Below, piece after piece: positions 18,224 through 20,004 of a stretch of 20,004 nucleotides of DNA. Under the pieces are notes generated by a model. That model was not told where the DNA came from and ran no database searches. It worked only from the letters and a program-made list of their open reading frames with translations. The stretch covers positions 1 to 20,004 of the forward strand of contig JABYQS010000507.1 in assembly GCA_022592435.1 (NCBI GenBank). The letters are read 5' to 3'. The translations under genes and the position numbers were made by a program. The number at the start of each line of letters is the position of its first letter. Position 1 is the first letter of the stretch. This DNA is from Cerioporus squamosus (taxonomy: Eukaryota > Basidiomycota > Agaricomycetes > Polyporales > Polyporaceae).

Positions 18224-20004
18224 ATGCACCTCCTCCCCCACTCCCTCGCCGTCTCATGTCTGCTCTCCGTCGCAGCACACGAAGCGTTCGCGGCCCCCAG
18301 TCCCGCACCACCACCACTACCGCGCACAGTACCCCTTCTCCGACGGAGCAAACCTCAGCTCACCGAGGCCGAGCGCTATGAGTGGCTGAGAGGACAGCGG
18401 GATTCGCTCTATTCCAAGTATACCCCCGGGGGCTCGAGCAAAAAACGCGCGAGCGGCCTGAACCTGTACGTCCACCCTCCCTGCCGTTCCCCCCTGCGTC
18501 CGAGCTCACGTTTCTGTCAGCATCACGAACCAGAACGCCGACTCCAGCTTTTATGGCTCAATAGCAGTCGGGACCCCCGCGATCTCGTACAATGTCATCC
18601 TGGACACAGGCTCATCGTGCGTCGTCCTCCCATCTCATATTGCTTCTTTTGTTCATTCCGGTTTTGCTGCAGAGACCTCTGGCTGGCTGCCAGCGACGGC
18701 TTGTCGTCCTCACAATCGGACGGCATCCCCACCTTTGATGGCAATGGTACGTTTTCAGTGTCACCATCTTTGCCCCTGCGCTTGTTCCCTCTTCCCGTTC
18801 CTGCTTTCTGCCCTGAGATGCCTTCCTGCTCCACCCCATGCCGAGCCGCGTTCCCGTTCCCCTCCGTTGTATGTGCGCTCGCGGCCCCGTCTGGGTTGGC
18901 CTGTCTTGGCAGCGCTGCTGCTGAAGCTGGTCGCGCGCCCCACCGACGTCATGTCTGCGGAGGTCTCGTGTTCGCGGCTGCGACTGCGGCAGTGTGCCCG
19001 CGCATATAGTCAGCGTAGCTGCGCCGTGTCTACCCGTTGGGGCGCATACAGACAGTGGACCAGTGCATACAGTCACCCTTTATGAGCATTCGCTCTATCT
19101 TCGCTTTCCCGATCATCCTCTTCGACCGCGGATGATTGACTGAATCATTGTCTCCGACAGCTTCGTCGACCTTCACAGACCTCAACACGCCATTCACGAT
19201 CAGCTACGGTTCCGGCGCCGCACGAGGCAACCTGGGCCAGGACGCCGTGCAATTTGCTGGCTTTGAGGTCAGCGACCAGGTGTTCGGTACGTTGACATGC
19301 GCGTCGACCGATCCGCGACTAACCTCCATCCTGAAGGTGTTGTCACGCAAATATCGAACAACCTCCTCACCTCGCCGGTATCTGGCCTGATGGGCCTCGG
19401 TTTCCAGTCCATCGCTTCTTCAGGCGCCACACCGTTTTGGCAAGCGTTGGCGGAGAGCAGCGGCACCCTCGACCAGCCGCTCATGGCGTTCCAGCTCACG
19501 CGTTTCGTCGATGTACAGAACGCGCAAGAACTCGAGCCGGGAGGACGTTCAACCTCGGTGCGGTCAATACATCGCTCTTCACTGGCGACATCGACTACCA
19601 GAACATCCCAGCGGCCAGGAGGGCTACTGGATCCAGGAGCTGTCTGGTAAGCCTAATTGTCACGATCGTCGCCTTGTGCTGACGCAATGTAGGTTTGAAC
19701 GTCAACGGTGCATCTGTTAACCTCACCTCGGGTTCTGCGTCGTACGCCGCAATCGACACCGGCACGACGCTCGTCGGTGGCCCCTCGGCGGCCATCGCTG
19801 CCTTGTATGCGCAGATTCCCGGCAGCGAGGCCCTCACTGGCGACAATGCGGGCTACTACACCTATCGTGAGTTGCACATGATATCGCGCGATGTCCTTCA
19901 TTTGACACAGTTTGCAGCCTGCGACACGGACGTCAACGTGACGATGCGGTTCGGCGACAGCAGCATCTCGTGGCCGATCTCGAACGCGGACTTCCTGCTC
20001 ATGC
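18224..20004 (+). CDS. secreted pepsin-like aspartic protease (A1), 5' part, frameshifted
   Basis: Extracellular pepsin-type endopeptidase related to polyporopepsin-like enzymes, cut by the window end. Exons: 18224-18465, 18521-18616, 18673-18746, 19161-19286, 19337-19646, 19693-19866, 19918 onward. All introns are GT-AG with matching phases. It starts with a signal peptide (core LAVSCLLSVAAHEAFA), then a propeptide of about 60 residues. The mature enzyme begins near NADSSFYGSIAVGTPAISYN and has the first catalytic Asp in ILDTGSSDLWLA, a flap-region ISYGSGAARGNLGQD, SGLMGLGFQSI, and the second catalytic Asp in AIDTGTTLVGGPSA. Exon 5 changes frame twice, each consistent with one missing base: near 19543-19545 (before TFNLGAVN) and near 19611-19612 (before QEGYWIQELSG). 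The 414-bp third intron is far longer than the others (46-56 bp). If the frameshifts are real the gene is dead before the second catalytic Asp; if they are assembly errors it is functional. Confidence 0.85.

Noticed and set aside
17768..19009. 413-codon open frame on the plus strand
   Set aside because: It includes the real first exon of the protease, but reads through three introns and leaves the correct frame afterwards; its upstream part has no motif.
1..20004. tRNA genes, LTR pairs or transposase genes
   Set aside because: A read through both strands found no A/B-box pair, no long direct repeats flanking coding sequence, and no integrase, reverse transcriptase or transposase motifs.

Overview
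This looks like nuclear DNA of a filamentous basidiomycete, most likely an agaricomycete wood-decay fungus (Polyporales is my inference). The evidence is many short GT-AG introns of about 45-80 bp, a heterokaryon-incompatibility (HET) domain protein, a multi-exon DUF6533 membrane protein, a pepsin-type (A1) secreted aspartic protease, and BTB-like and flavin-monooxygenase remnants typical of these genomes. No tRNA, rRNA, CRISPR, bacterial or viral feature was recognised.

Layout. (a) 1-2.3 kb: no supportable gene. (b) 2.5-7.8 kb: three minus-strand paralogues of a small secreted cysteine-containing protein (2506-2983, 4881-5357, 7241-7720), spaced 2.36-2.38 kb apart. The first has a one-base frameshift. 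The first two share conserved promoter and 5' UTR sequence. All three have a TATA-like element about 70-85 bp upstream of the ATG. (c) 8.9-10.0 kb: two gene remnants fused back to back, the C-terminal end of an FAD-dependent monooxygenase (minus) abutting a 5'-truncated BTB-like gene (plus) at about 9130. An imperfect tandem repeat follows. (d) 11.7-13.55 kb: a DUF6533 multi-pass membrane protein on the plus strand with about 13 exons, including very small ones. It is open across the modelled exons. (e) 14.2-16.1 kb: a minus-strand HET-domain gene broken by an in-frame stop and three frameshifts. (f) 16.1-18.2 kb: a long divergent intergenic region. (g) 18.2 kb to the window end: the 5' part of an aspartic protease gene on the plus strand, with two one-base frameshifts in exon 5 and one unusually long intron.

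The genes do not form an obvious pathway. The window reads as a fast-evolving accessory region with a secreted-protein family, a self/non-self recognition gene, a secreted protease and gene debris. The most notable points are the evenly spaced secreted-protein family of unknown function, the remnant junction, and isolated one-base indels in several otherwise well-conserved genes. The indels may be real decay or unpolished assembly error. I did not find a clearly new multi-gene system; the secreted-protein array is the best candidate for something undescribed.
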